From: Thiothrix litoralis
GTDB lineage: Bacteria > Pseudomonadota > Gammaproteobacteria > Thiotrichales > Thiotrichaceae
Direction of reading: 5' to 3'
Length of the DNA: 64,000 nucleotides
Assembly (NCBI RefSeq): GCF_017901135.1
Contig: NZ_CP072801.1
Location: forward strand, 806,001-870,000
The position numbers were made by a program, and so were the translations under genes. Below are positions 1 through 7,514 of this stretch, in pieces; position 1 is the stretch's first letter; each line of letters begins with the position of its first letter. The notes under the pieces are model-generated. The model saw nothing but the letters and a program-made list of their open reading frames with translations. It was not told the DNA's origin and searched no databases.

Positions 1-888
1 GGTGAACAAATCCGCACCGATCACGTTATTCTCGCGCTGGGGCACAGTGCGCGGGATACGTTCCAGATGCTGCATGAGCGCGGTGTGTTCATGGAACAGA
101 AGCCATTTTCGCTCGGTTTCCGCATTGAACACCCACAAACCCTGATTGATCAGGCGCGTTTCGGCAAACATGCGGGCAATGAATTGCTGGGCGCGGCAGA
201 TTACAAGCTGGTACACCACGCCAAAAATGGACGCGATGTGTACAGTTTCTGCATGTGTCCGGGCGGGCAAGTTGTGGCGGCGGCTTCCGAGCCGGGGCGG
301 GTGGTCACCAATGGTATGAGCCAATATTCCCGCGCCGAACGTAATGCCAATGCAGGGATTGTGGTCGGCATCACCCCGAAAGATTACCCCGGTAATCCGC
401 TAGCGGGCATCGAATTCCAGCGTCAATGGGAATCGCGTGCTTACGAACTCGGCGGCGGCAATTACGAAGCGCCGGGGCAGTTAGTGGGCGATTTCATCAA
501 AGGCATTGCGTCAACGCAACTGGGTTCGGTGGAACCTTCCTACCAACCCGGCGTACACCTCACCGATCTGGCGACCAGCCTACCGAAATATGCGATTGAA
601 GCCATCCGTGAAGCACTGCCTGCTTTTGAGCGTCAAATCAAAGGTTTCTCGATGTATGATGCCGTGTTGACTGGGGTGGAAACCCGCACCTCCTCACCGT
701 TGCGTATCACTCGTGGCGAAGACCTGCAAAGCCTAAACGTTAAAGGGCTTTTTCCGGCTGGCGAAGGCGCGGGGTATGCTGGGGGTATTCTCTCGGCAGG
801 CGTGGATGGCATTCGCGTCGCCGAGGCATTGGCTACCCAATTAACGGAGGCAAATCATGACCGGAATTATCCGCACAAGCTGGCATAA
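1..888 (+). CDS. NAD(P)/FAD-dependent oxidoreductase, C-terminal part (5' end outside window)
   Basis: The frame is open from base 1, so the N-terminal part with the first FAD-binding region lies upstream. The visible part starts with an ILALGHSARDT segment typical of the COG2509/HI0933-like flavoprotein dehydrogenases, continues with CMCPGGQVV and SYS-type FAD-contact segments, and ends with GLFPAGEGAGYAGGILSAGVDG, the usual C-terminal flavin-binding motif of the family. The substrate is not known. The ferredoxin-NADP reductase gene overlaps its 3' end by 32 nt, which suggests co-transcription and possibly a shared electron-transfer role. Family assignment is firm; function is inferred. Confidence 0.85.
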   Translation, partial: GEQIRTDHVILALGHSARDTFQMLHERGVFMEQKPFSLGFRIEHPQTLIDQARFGKHAGNELLGAADYKLVHHAKNGRDVYSFCMCPGGQVVAAASEPGRVVTNGMSQYSRAERNANAGIVVGITPKDYPGNPLAGIEFQRQWESRAYELGGGNYEAPGQLVGDFIKGIASTQLGSVEPSYQPGVHLTDLATSLPKYAIEAIREALPAFERQIKGFSMYDAVLTGVETRTSSPLRITRGEDLQSLNVKGLFPAGEGAGYAGGILSAGVDGIRVAEALATQLTEANHDRNYPHKLA

Positions 889-1627
889 CGCTGAGGTATT
901 AAGCAATCAGCGTTGGACCGAGCGCCTGCTAACCTTACGCATTAAAACCGAGCCTTTGCCGTTCATCGCCGGACAGTTTGTGACCTTGCGCTTGCCCATC
1001 ACCACGGATGGTAATACCGAGCTGGTGGCAAAATCCTATTCCCTGATCAATGCGCCTGAGGAGGCGGTGCTGGAAGTTTTCTACAATATCGTTCCCAATG
1101 GCAAACTTTCCAACGCTCTGGCTGGCTTGCAGGCGGGCGATAGTCTGGAAATTTCTCAGCCAGCCAAAGGCTTTTTTGTGCTGGATGAAATCCCTAAAGT
1201 GCCTAATTTGTGGATGATTGCCACGGGAACCGGCCTTGGCCCCTACCTCTCGATCCTCAAAACTGCCCAGCCGTGGGAACGTTTCCAGAAAATCGTGCTG
1301 GTGCATGGCGTGCCGTTGGTCAACGAACTGGCGTATCCCGACTTGATTCAAGGCTTGCTGGCCGAGCACCCGCAACAGTTCCATTTCATCTCTTGCGTCA
1401 CCCGCGAAGCTAACCCGGAAGGCTTGGAAGGGCGTATTACCACCAACCTTGAATCCGGTGCACTTGAACAGGCCGCAGGCACTCACATCAGTGCGGAAGA
1501 CACGCACGTTATGCTGTGCGGCAACCACAATATGCTGAATGACATGAAAGAATTACTAGCAAAACGCGGGATGCAACGTCATTTGCGTCACAAGCCGGGT
1601 CATATCACCACGGAACAGTATTTTTAG
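857..1627 (+). CDS. fpr: Ferredoxin--NADP+ reductase
   Basis: Protein of 256 residues, close to the 248-258 usual for bacterial Fpr. It moves electrons between NADPH and ferredoxin or flavodoxin through one bound FAD. An N-terminal FAD-binding barrel carries PFIAGQFVTLRL and the flavin-binding KSYSLINAP segment (the more common form is RxYS). The NADP domain carries GTGLGPYLSIL and MLCGNHNMLNDMKELLAKRG. The tail ends in an aromatic residue after TTEQY, as expected for bacterial FPRs where the last residues stack on the flavin. The start codon lies inside the preceding oxidoreductase gene, implying translational coupling. Confidence 0.92.
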   Translation: MTGIIRTSWHNAEVLSNQRWTERLLTLRIKTEPLPFIAGQFVTLRLPITTDGNTELVAKSYSLINAPEEAVLEVFYNIVPNGKLSNALAGLQAGDSLEISQPAKGFFVLDEIPKVPNLWMIATGTGLGPYLSILKTAQPWERFQKIVLVHGVPLVNELAYPDLIQGLLAEHPQQFHFISCVTREANPEGLEGRITTNLESGALEQAAGTHISAEDTHVMLCGNHNMLNDMKELLAKRGMQRHLRHKPGHITTEQYF

Positions 1628-1698
1628 AGTCGTAATCTGTTGGCAAGCACTGTAAAATCAGCCGCTTCTATTGTATGGGTGACGGACAAGCAACGAAT

Positions 1699-2652
1699 AT
1701 GAACCCGGAATTTCTTGATTTCGAACAGCCTATCGCCGAGTTACAGGCGAAAATTGAAGAACTGCGTTACGTGGGTGACGCGGAAATTAACTTGAGCGAA
1801 GAAATTGGCAAGCTGGAAGAAAAAGCCGCTTCGCTGACCCGCTCCATTTTTTCCAAACTGACACCCCGTCAGATTTCCCAGCTTGCGCGTCACCCTAAAC
1901 GTCCGTACACGCTCGACTTGATCCGCTATTTGTTTACGGATTTCAAGGAGCTGCATGGCGACCGTGCCTTTGCTGATGACAAAGCCATTATCGGTGGTAT
2001 GGCACGTTTTCGCGGTCAAGCGGTGATGGTGATCGGTCATCAAAAAGGCCGTGACACCAACGAAAACATCAAACGCAATTTCGGAATGCCGCGTCCGGAA
2101 GGCTACCGCAAAGCTTTGCGCTTGATGCACATGGCCGAAAAATTCCACCTGCCGGTGATCACGTTCATCGACACACCGGGCGCATACCCCGGCATTGGTG
2201 CGGAAGAGCGCGGTCAAAGCGAAGCCATCGCCCGTAATCTTTACGAAATGGCGAAATTGCGTACCCCGATCATTTGCACGGTAGTAGGCGAAGGTGGCTC
2301 CGGTGGCGCGTTGGCGATTGGTGTCGGCGACCGCGTGATGATGTTGCAATATGCCACTTACTCGGTTATTTCCCCAGAAGGTTGCGCTTCAATCCTCTGG
2401 AAAAGTGCTGAAAAAGCGGCAGATGCGGCAGATGCGATGGGCATTACTGCCGACCGTCTCAAATCGCTTGGCCTGATTGAGCAGATTATTCCTGAGCCAT
2501 TGGGGGGTGCGCACCGTGACATGGAAGCCGCTGCCCAACACATTGGCGAGGCACTGGAAACCAATCTGCGCACCCTGAATGCCACGAATATCGACAAGCT
2601 GCTCGACAAACGTTACCAGCGCATTATGGCATTCGGGCAGTTCGAGGAGTAA
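1699..2652 (+). CDS. accA: Acetyl-CoA carboxylase carboxyltransferase subunit alpha
   Basis: 317 residues, near the 319 of the E. coli subunit. With AccD it forms the carboxyltransferase that passes the carboxyl group from carboxybiotin to acetyl-CoA, the first committed step of fatty acid synthesis, in the cytoplasm. The N-terminus [19 protein letters not shown] and the crotonase-fold segments [16 protein letters not shown] and [17 protein letters not shown] are diagnostic. An in-frame ATG at 1675 exists, but the family starts at 1699. The gene is followed after 9 nt by tilS with a strong ribosome binding site. Confidence 0.97.
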   Translation: MNPEFLDFEQPIAELQAKIEELRYVGDAEINLSEEIGKLEEKAASLTRSIFSKLTPRQISQLARHPKRPYTLDLIRYLFTDFKELHGDRAFADDKAIIGGMARFRGQAVMVIGHQKGRDTNENIKRNFGMPRPEGYRKALRLMHMAEKFHLPVITFIDTPGAYPGIGAEERGQSEAIARNLYEMAKLRTPIICTVVGEGGSGGALAIGVGDRVMMLQYATYSVISPEGCASILWKSAEKAADAADAMGITADRLKSLGLIEQIIPEPLGGAHRDMEAAAQHIGEALETNLRTLNATNIDKLLDKRYQRIMAFGQFEE

Positions 2653-2661
2653 GGAGGGCGT

Positions 2662-3948
2662 ATGTCATGCGCCCCGACGGATCACCTGTTACGCTTTTTC
2701 CAGCAACACCCTGCCACGGAATACCTGATAGGTTTCAGTGGCGGGGTGGATTCGCACGTATTACTTCATGCTTGCGCTAGTCTGCGCGGGCAATATCCCC
2801 ACCTGTGTTTTCGCGCCCTGCACATTGATCATGGTTTGCAGGCAGTGTCGGCTGCGTGGGCGGAACATTGCCGTGCGGTGTGTACGGCACTTGGGATTCC
2901 CCTGCATAGTGAAACCTTGCAACTGGTGATTCCGGCGGGGGCAAGTCTGGAAGCGGTGGCGCGGACTGCGCGTTATGCAGCCTTCAGCCAGCACTTGCAG
3001 CCCGGTGAAATCGTGCTGACCGCGCATCACCAGAATGATCAGGCTGAAACCTTGTTGCTGCATCTGGTACGCGGCAGTGGGGTGGATGGGCTGGCGGCAA
3101 TGCCGGAGATCCGCCCGTTTGCGCAAGGTGTATTGGGGCGACCCTTGTTGGCTTGTAGTCGTGCGGAACTGAGCGCGTATGCCAAACAGCATAAGCTGAA
3201 TGTCATTGATGACCCCAGCAATCAGGACAGCCGTTTCGACCGCAATTTCCTGCGCCATCAGGTGGTACCCGTGCTCGAACAGCGTTGGCCTGCACTGGGT
3301 AAAACGTTAGCGCGGGCAGCGCGTTTGCAGGGGGAAAACCGTCAGTTACTGGAAGGCTTTTTGCGCGAAAAACTGCCGAGTATGCACGGCAGTAAGCCCG
3401 GTACTTTGTCGGTTAGCCAGTTGCTGGCAGAGGATGCCGTGATGCAAAAAGCCTTGCTGCGAGAATGGCTGGCACAGCGCGGTTTCCGTTTGCCGGAAGA
3501 AAAAAAGTTGCTGCAAGTGCTGCATGACGTGTTGCACTGCCGCCCGGACGCGACGCCTTGCGTACAGTGGGAAGGCTGCGAAATCCGCCGTTACCGCGAT
3601 GATGTGTATGCTATGCCGCCATTGTCGGTGCACGACCCGAAGCAGGTATTGGTGTGGAATACCCGCGAGCCGTTATTTATTGCCTCGTTGGGGCGTACTT
3701 TGGTGGCGGAGTCGGGGTATCCTGAAACCGTGACGGTGCGCTTTCGGCAAGGTGGTGAAAGCGTGTATCTGTCGCAGCGGGGTGGGCATCATGCGCTTAA
3801 GCATCTGTTTCAGGAATGGGGTGTTCCACCGTGGGAGCGGGAGCGCTTGCCGTTGGTGTTTGTGGGGGAGCTGTTGATCGGCTTACACCCAAGTTTCGAG
3901 TTTCAGGCCGATAATCCGTTCAAAGTGCCGCGTATTGTTGGTGACTAG
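2662..3948 (+). CDS. tilS: tRNA(Ile)-lysidine synthase TilS
   Basis: 428 residues. TilS attaches lysine to C34 of the CAU-anticodon tRNA-Ile, converting its codon recognition from AUG to AUA. The N-terminal PP-loop ATPase motif SGGVDSHVLL is at residues 25-34, and HHQNDQAETLLLHLVRGSG follows. The central and C-terminal TilS domains are present. An AAGGAGG box sits just before the ATG. The last 22 codons (3883-3948) are antisense to the end of a vapC fragment, and the protein's tail there is not the usual TilS ending, so the C-terminus may have been replaced when that fragment arrived. Confidence 0.95.
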   Translation: MSCAPTDHLLRFFQQHPATEYLIGFSGGVDSHVLLHACASLRGQYPHLCFRALHIDHGLQAVSAAWAEHCRAVCTALGIPLHSETLQLVIPAGASLEAVARTARYAAFSQHLQPGEIVLTAHHQNDQAETLLLHLVRGSGVDGLAAMPEIRPFAQGVLGRPLLACSRAELSAYAKQHKLNVIDDPSNQDSRFDRNFLRHQVVPVLEQRWPALGKTLARAARLQGENRQLLEGFLREKLPSMHGSKPGTLSVSQLLAEDAVMQKALLREWLAQRGFRLPEEKKLLQVLHDVLHCRPDATPCVQWEGCEIRRYRDDVYAMPPLSVHDPKQVLVWNTREPLFIASLGRTLVAESGYPETVTVRFRQGGESVYLSQRGGHHALKHLFQEWGVPPWERERLPLVFVGELLIGLHPSFEFQADNPFKVPRIVGD

Positions 3949-4242
3949 AATCATGCCTTGACTGAGGGCATGGCTGCCGATTTGCATATCCATACCGCCG
4001 ATGGGTGTGCCACTTCGTTCCAATTGGGTGCGAACGCGGGAATAGTGATCGGCTGCCTCTTTATCCCAATCCAATACATCCAAATGCGCGACGAAATTTT
4101 CGATAATGGGGCGATTGACCCGTTCTGAGGATGAGCGTTCCACACCGTATAGCAGTTCTGCGTATGTGATTACAGATATACAGAGTTGTTCCATTTTTAG
4201 AGTGCGGAAACGCTCGGCAACGTGCGCTGGGCGGTTTTTGAT
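3883..4242 (-). pseudogene. VapC-type PIN toxin, 5'-truncated
   Basis: Read on the minus strand, this encodes IKNRPAHVAERF, then SVITYAELLYGVERS, a GGMDMQIGSHAL core and a normal VapC ending (NTRHFERIIGLKLETWV). This is the body of a PIN-domain tRNA/RNA nuclease. The N-terminal segment with the first catalytic aspartate (usually LDTN) is missing. Homology stops at 4242, exactly where the left end of the TnpB element begins after TTGAT. The sequence beyond that element's right end does not supply the lost N-terminus, so a deletion probably also occurred. No vapB is seen. It should be inactive. It runs convergent to tilS and overlaps its last 66 nt. Confidence 0.75.
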
Positions 4243-4580
4243 CAGATTGCGCGGCAAACCCCGTCCTTCAGGTCGGGGAGGATAGCGCGGGTGGCGAAGC
4301 CGCCCTATGTTCGGTAGTTTTGTCTGATAATCCGCGCAGTTTAACGCAGAATACCCACTCAAGCCGCTCTTTTTTAGCTAGTGTCTGACCGAAAAAGCCT
4401 TCCTGCCGCCACGAGTGCCCAATTTTAGTCCATGCAGCCGTTTTCCCCGCCACCTTCTGGCAAGCACGAGGGTAAAACGCTGGGTTTCAAGGCATGGCTG
4501 GCAGCGCAGGCTTGCCTTCGGTGCAGGGGCTGCCCTGCCTTCCCGGCATTTTCCCTCATCGGTCGGCGTTGTGGGGTGGT

Positions 4581-5567
4581 TCAGGCGGCTTGGCGCTGTC
4601 GTCGGCGTTCATCCTTCTGCAAGGCCTCCAACGCCCTGGCCTGTAAAATGGCCCCGACCTTTTGCAGGTTCCTGCCCACCACCGCCAGTGCCACATAGCG
4701 CTTGAAGCGTTCCAGCCCCCGGTCGGGGCAATAGTCCAGCCCATGGACTTCCAGTGCGTTGATGCCGGATTCCACCGCTGAGTGCTGGCGTCTGGCCTGG
4801 ACAAACGCCGGGTCGGTTTCACGGGCAGTGTCCGCCTGGCTCCAGCGGCCCTTTTTCGGCAACACCACCCGGTCGAGCAGTTCGGCCAGTTCGCGCTGGT
4901 TGGCCGGTGAGTGGAACCCCTTGTCAAAGCTGCACGCGCTCAGGGAGGGGAACAGCGCTTTGGCTTGCTTAACCATGGTCACGGCAATCTCACTGTCGGG
5001 GCAGTGTTGCATCACTTGGTGGTGGAGGATGAAGCCGTCAGCCGATTCCATCACGCACACGTTCAGGCCCAGCTCCACCGGCACACCGGCTTTGCCCTTG
5101 CTGAGCCATTCGCTGTAATCCTCGAAGAGGGAGAAGATCTTGTCGCCGTGGGGGATGGTTTCCCCGTCCAGCACCCGCCGCCGCACCAGGTCAACCTGAT
5201 GCCACCCGTACCCCAGCCAGCGCTGGAGGTCGTTGCCCGACCGGCTGTCCAGCAGGCTGAGGGGCAGGTCAGCCACCGTTTCCTCCACTTTCGACAACAG
5301 CGCGGCGCACAGGCCCAGGTAGGTGTGGTGGGCGTCACGGATGGCCTGTTGCCGGGTGGCCTGCTTGTCCGGGTCTTGGGAGCTGGAGTGCTTGAGCTTC
5401 TGCGCATGACGGCAGGCTTTCTTCACCTGGCGGAGATTGTACTGCCATTGCCGCCAGCGGCTGTCGCCGTGCCCTTCACACCAATCGGCCACCGTGCGCA
5501 CCGAACAACGCACCGCGTCGTACAACAGGTTGATGTCGGTCGGGTAGTGGATGTTGCTTTCCACCAC
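4581..5567 (-). CDS. ISNCY-family transposase, catalytic C-terminal part
   Basis: The catalytic half follows the frame break. In the +1 frame it reads from the A8 run through LSARCDSFVVESNIHYPTD, the usual motif with the first acidic residue. SFDKGFHSPANQREL and HSAVESGINALEVHGLD carry the candidates for the second aspartate and the glutamate. The listed start is a GTG at 5567; the native product would be a fusion with the upstream 159-residue part, about 490 residues. Residues of the DDE set look intact, so restoring the frame would give a plausible enzyme. Confidence 0.7.
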   Translation of the reverse strand: MVESNIHYPTDINLLYDAVRCSVRTVADWCEGHGDSRWRQWQYNLRQVKKACRHAQKLKHSSSQDPDKQATRQQAIRDAHHTYLGLCAALLSKVEETVADLPLSLLDSRSGNDLQRWLGYGWHQVDLVRRRVLDGETIPHGDKIFSLFEDYSEWLSKGKAGVPVELGLNVCVMESADGFILHHQVMQHCPDSEIAVTMVKQAKALFPSLSACSFDKGFHSPANQRELAELLDRVVLPKKGRWSQADTARETDPAFVQARRQHSAVESGINALEVHGLDYCPDRGLERFKRYVALAVVGRNLQKVGAILQARALEALQKDERRRQRQAA

Positions 5568-5574
5568 GAAGGAG

Positions 5575-6054
5575 TCACAACGGGCGCTCAGCGGCGCGGC
5601 TTTTTTTTAGCAGCTTGTGACCGGCCTCCACCACCAACTGGTTGATGCGTTGCAGGCTGGCTTCGTCCACCAGAGCGGCGTTGTCCTTGACCGTTTGCAG
5701 CTTGTACTCATCGTCATCATCCCAGAAACCATGCCCCAGCATCTGACGGATGCTGCGGTGCTGGTTCGCCATCTCCAGCAGCCGGTCATAGTCCCAGTTC
5801 AGGTTCACCCGCAATGTCGCCAGCACCAGCGCATTCCACAGATCCATGCCGGGGCGTCCACGGCTGGCGTCCACCTCCGCCGGAACCCGCTTTTCCAGCA
5901 CCGCAAACACCGCCTCACGCAGTTCGTCTGTCACATAAATGTATTGCAGCCCTTGCAACACCTGCGGGATGTCGTCCCGCGAACGTGGGTTGAAGGTCAG
6001 CCTGCCGATGTCAGCGTGACCCAGGCGAAGTTGGCGGGCGATCACTTCACGCAT
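5575..6054 (-). CDS. ISNCY-family transposase, N-terminal part (frame broken at A8 run)
   Basis: 159 residues with MREVIARQLRLGH, a NPRSRDDIPQVLQGLQ segment and GRPGMDLWNALVLATLR, typical of the N-terminal domain of ISNCY (ISDol1-like) transposases. It runs to GHKLLKK and then terminates in a different frame after an A8 run (T8 on the plus strand, 5601-5608). With seven A residues the reading frame would pass straight into the DDE half encoded by 4581-5567. The cause may be a fixed indel, a sequencing error, or polymerase slippage on the run that yields some full-length enzyme. Confidence 0.7.
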   Translation of the reverse strand: MREVIARQLRLGHADIGRLTFNPRSRDDIPQVLQGLQYIYVTDELREAVFAVLEKRVPAEVDASRGRPGMDLWNALVLATLRVNLNWDYDRLLEMANQHRSIRQMLGHGFWDDDDEYKLQTVKDNAALVDEASLQRINQLVVEAGHKLLKKSRAAERPL

Positions 6055-6227
6055 CGTGTGTCTCCTGCGAAGTTTGGCGGATGGATGCCCTATTTTGCCC
6101 TATTTTGGGCGCTTTTGCAGCTTTCTGGCCTGCTTCCGGGAAATCTTAGGGCAAGGAAAACGGGCGTAGCATCTTGATCGGAAAAGGGTTTTAGGGTTTC
6201 CGGTCAGACACTAGCTACACTCCGAAG

Positions 6228-7448
6228 ATGCAACGACTACAAGCCTTCAAATACGAACTTATGCCCAATGGTGAGACGCAGCGTCATCTGCGCCGTTACG
6301 CGGGATCGTGTCGCTTCGTGTACAACAGGGCGTTAGCGTTGCAGCAAGCCAATCATGAAGCGGGTGAACAATTCATCGGTTACGTCGCAATGGCCAAGCA
6401 CCTGACCGCATGGCGCAACGGTGTGGAAACCCCGTGGCTGAAAGATTCCCCTGTCCATCCCCTGCAACACGCGCTCAAAGATCTCGACAAGGCTTACCAA
6501 AACTTTTTCGCCAAACGTGCCGACTTCCCCCGTTTCAAGCGCAAAGGCAGCGGTGACAGTTTCCGTTACCCCGACCCCAAACAAATCAAGCTCGACCCAG
6601 GCAATAGCCGAATTTTTCTGCCGAAACTGGGCTGGATACGCTACCGCAATAGCCGCGATGTGTTGGGAGAACTACGCAATGTCACGGTTTCCAGCAAAGG
6701 CAGCAAATGGTTTGTCAGCATCCAAACCCAGCGCGAAGTGGAATTGCCAGCCACACCCGCAACCACTGCTATCGGTATTGACCTTGGGATAGCGCGTTTT
6801 GCGACGCTCTCCGATGGCACATGGATGGAATCGCGTAACAGCTTCAAGGGCAAGCAAGCGAAACTCGCCAAATATCAACGGCGCATGGCGCACAAACAAA
6901 AGTTCAGCAACAACTGGAAAAAAGCACAAGCCAACGTTCAAAAAATTCACACGCAAATCGCCAACGCCCGCAGCGATTTCCTGCACAAGGCGACGACCAC
7001 GCTCAGCCAAAACCACGCGCTCGTGTTCATCGAAGATTTGCAGGTCGGTAATATGTCGAAGTCAGCGGCAGGCACAGCAGAAAACCCCGGCAAGAACGTT
7101 GCCCAGAAATCTGGCTTAAACAAAGCCATTCTCGATCAAGGTTGGGGAGAATTTCGACGGCAACTCGACTACAAAATGGCATGGAAAGGCGGCATTTTGT
7201 TCGCTGTGCCGCCGCATTATACCAGTCAAGAATGCCCAGAATGTCATCATGTATCGGCAGATAACCGCCAGACGCAAGCACGGTTTGTGTGCGTGAAATG
7301 CCACTATGAAAATCATGCCGATCATGCCGATCATGTCGGCGCGATCAATGTCAAAGAGCGGGGATACCGCTTGTTAGCCTGTGGAGATGCGGCCTTAAGC
7401 CGCTCGATGAAGCAGGAACCCACCGAAGTCAGTCAGCTATCTAGCTGA
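6228..7448 (+). CDS. tnpB: TnpB, RNA-guided nuclease of IS200/IS605-type element 1
   Basis: 406 residues. TnpB proteins are RuvC-type nucleases guided by an RNA from the element's right end, and help retain the element. An N-terminal helix-turn-helix-like region (KYELMPNGETQRHLRRYAGS) is followed by RuvC motifs: IGIDLGIARFAT (first Asp), LVFIEDLQVGN (Glu), and NHADHADHVGAINV near the third Asp. A zinc finger is formed by CPEC and CVKC. The third motif is unusual: a 9-nt unit is tandemly repeated, adding HAD before the catalytic aspartate. The ISNCY-like insertion lies 15 bp upstream and must have removed the native promoter region. Confidence 0.9.
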   Translation: MQRLQAFKYELMPNGETQRHLRRYAGSCRFVYNRALALQQANHEAGEQFIGYVAMAKHLTAWRNGVETPWLKDSPVHPLQHALKDLDKAYQNFFAKRADFPRFKRKGSGDSFRYPDPKQIKLDPGNSRIFLPKLGWIRYRNSRDVLGELRNVTVSSKGSKWFVSIQTQREVELPATPATTAIGIDLGIARFATLSDGTWMESRNSFKGKQAKLAKYQRRMAHKQKFSNNWKKAQANVQKIHTQIANARSDFLHKATTTLSQNHALVFIEDLQVGNMSKSAAGTAENPGKNVAQKSGLNKAILDQGWGEFRRQLDYKMAWKGGILFAVPPHYTSQECPECHHVSADNRQTQARFVCVKCHYENHADHADHVGAINVKERGYRLLACGDAALSRSMKQEPTEVSQLSS

Positions 7449-7514
7449 ATGCAGTAGGAATCCCCTTCCTTTAGGGAGGGGAGGATGTCAATCCTGTTCT
7501 TCTGAATACTAAAA

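Larger units (their letters stand above)
4380..6212 (-). mobile_element. ISNCY-like insertion sequence nested inside TnpB element 1
   Basis: The ends carry inverted repeats beginning AGTGTCTGACCG (left end at 4380, right end complementary up to 6212). The flanks read TAGCTA on both sides, giving an AGCT direct duplication at 4376-4379 and 6213-6216, although the palindromic target leaves the boundary ambiguous by one or two bases. It lies between the left-end hairpins and the tnpB gene of the host element, 15 bp before the tnpB start. It contains one transposase reading frame split by a frame change at an A8 run. About 200 bp at 4380-4580 downstream of the transposase holds no gene. Confidence 0.8.
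4243..7491 (+). mobile_element. TnpB-only IS200/IS605-type element 1, interrupted by an ISNCY-like IS
   Basis: The left end has a 20-nt hairpin (CCCCGTCC, loop TTCA, GGTCGGGG) at 4259-4278 followed by a second hairpin near 4287-4306. The right end has a similar hairpin after tnpB at about 7460-7482 and a terminal GTCAA at 7487-7491. The same layout flanks the second TnpB element at 24339-25670, whose boundaries can be fixed exactly, so the ends here are assigned by analogy. The base before the left end is the T of TTGAT, which is also the target/TAM sequence known for ISDra2. No tnpA transposase is present, so the element is non-autonomous. A second IS is inserted at 4380-6212. Confidence 0.75.

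Noticed and set aside
4911..5645. 244-codon plus-strand frame opposite the ISNCY-like transposase
   Set aside because: Antisense shadow of the transposase; composition follows the complement of its codons and no motif is present.
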